In this document: piece by piece, positions 14,911 to 14,928 of the stretch
Position numbering within the stretch: position 1 is the first letter of the stretch
Layout: each line of letters starts with the position of its first letter
NCBI GenBank assembly: GCA_900550415.1
Contig: URSO01000054.1
Coordinates: forward strand, 1 to 14,928
DNA from: an uncultured Collinsella sp.
GTDB taxonomy: Bacteria > Actinomycetota > Coriobacteriia > Coriobacteriales > Coriobacteriaceae
Direction of reading: 5' to 3'
DNA length: 14,928 bases
The notes under the pieces: generated by a model
The model's database searches: none
Seen by the model: the letters and a program-made list of their open reading frames with translations, nothing else
What the model was told of the DNA's origin: nothing
Translations under genes and position numbers: made by a program

Positions 14911-14928
14911 TCGACGCTGCCCTTCGTT

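Overview
The window looks like chromosome of a moderately GC-rich Gram-positive bacterium. The best guess is a gut Coriobacteriia member such as Collinsella. This is an inference from codon style, a VanR/VanS-type regulator pair, PstB/PhoB/PhoR-type genes, a Firmicute/Actinobacteria-style CpsB/C/D phosphotyrosine module and the intergenic repeats. It was not tested by any search. The coding content is mostly core housekeeping and signalling. I see no phage genes, no complete insertion sequence and no CRISPR array.

Layout, left to right. (1) 1-40 is the 3' end of a tRNA (possibly tRNA-Arg) with its own terminator. About 190 bp further on, 20 bases of that tRNA 3' end and a diverged copy of the terminator recur, and the space between is packed with GC-rich hairpins. 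(2) 393-2834 encodes an 813-residue cytoplasmic protein of unknown function with a helical, TPR-like C-terminal third. (3) 2927-3017 is a complete tRNA-Ser(GCT) with a promoter and terminator. It is followed by an 18-base inverted copy of its own T-arm and by a terminator serving the convergent gene. (4) 3148-4488 (minus strand) is a secreted S11-family D-alanyl-D-alanine carboxypeptidase, divergent from a VanR/VanS-like response regulator and histidine kinase (4686-6646). (5) 6750-9846 holds pstB, then a PhoB-type regulator and a PhoR-type kinase, which together form a phosphate-response block. (6) 10042-12106 is a compact three-gene bacterial tyrosine kinase module: a Wzz/CpsC-like membrane activator, a CpsD-like kinase and a CpsB-like PHP phosphatase. 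No glycosyltransferases follow it. (7) 12146-12646 is a GNAT acetyltransferase. (8) 12849-14873 is htpG (Hsp90), preceded by a leader with a terminator-like hairpin and followed by a 15-bp perfect inverted repeat.

How the genes may work together: three sensory systems sit side by side (cell-wall or glycopeptide-type VanRS, phosphate-type PhoBR, and a phosphotyrosine switch). Two of them neighbour plausible effectors: the D,D-carboxypeptidase for VanRS and PstB for PhoBR. The most unusual non-coding material is the tRNA-associated repeats at 1-269 and 3072-3089, the paired TATCGATA palindromes before pstB, and the hairpin in the htpG leader. I do not see a convincingly new multi-gene system. 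The most interesting candidates are the tRNA-end duplication with its palindromic insert and the VanRS/carboxypeptidase pairing without vanHAX.
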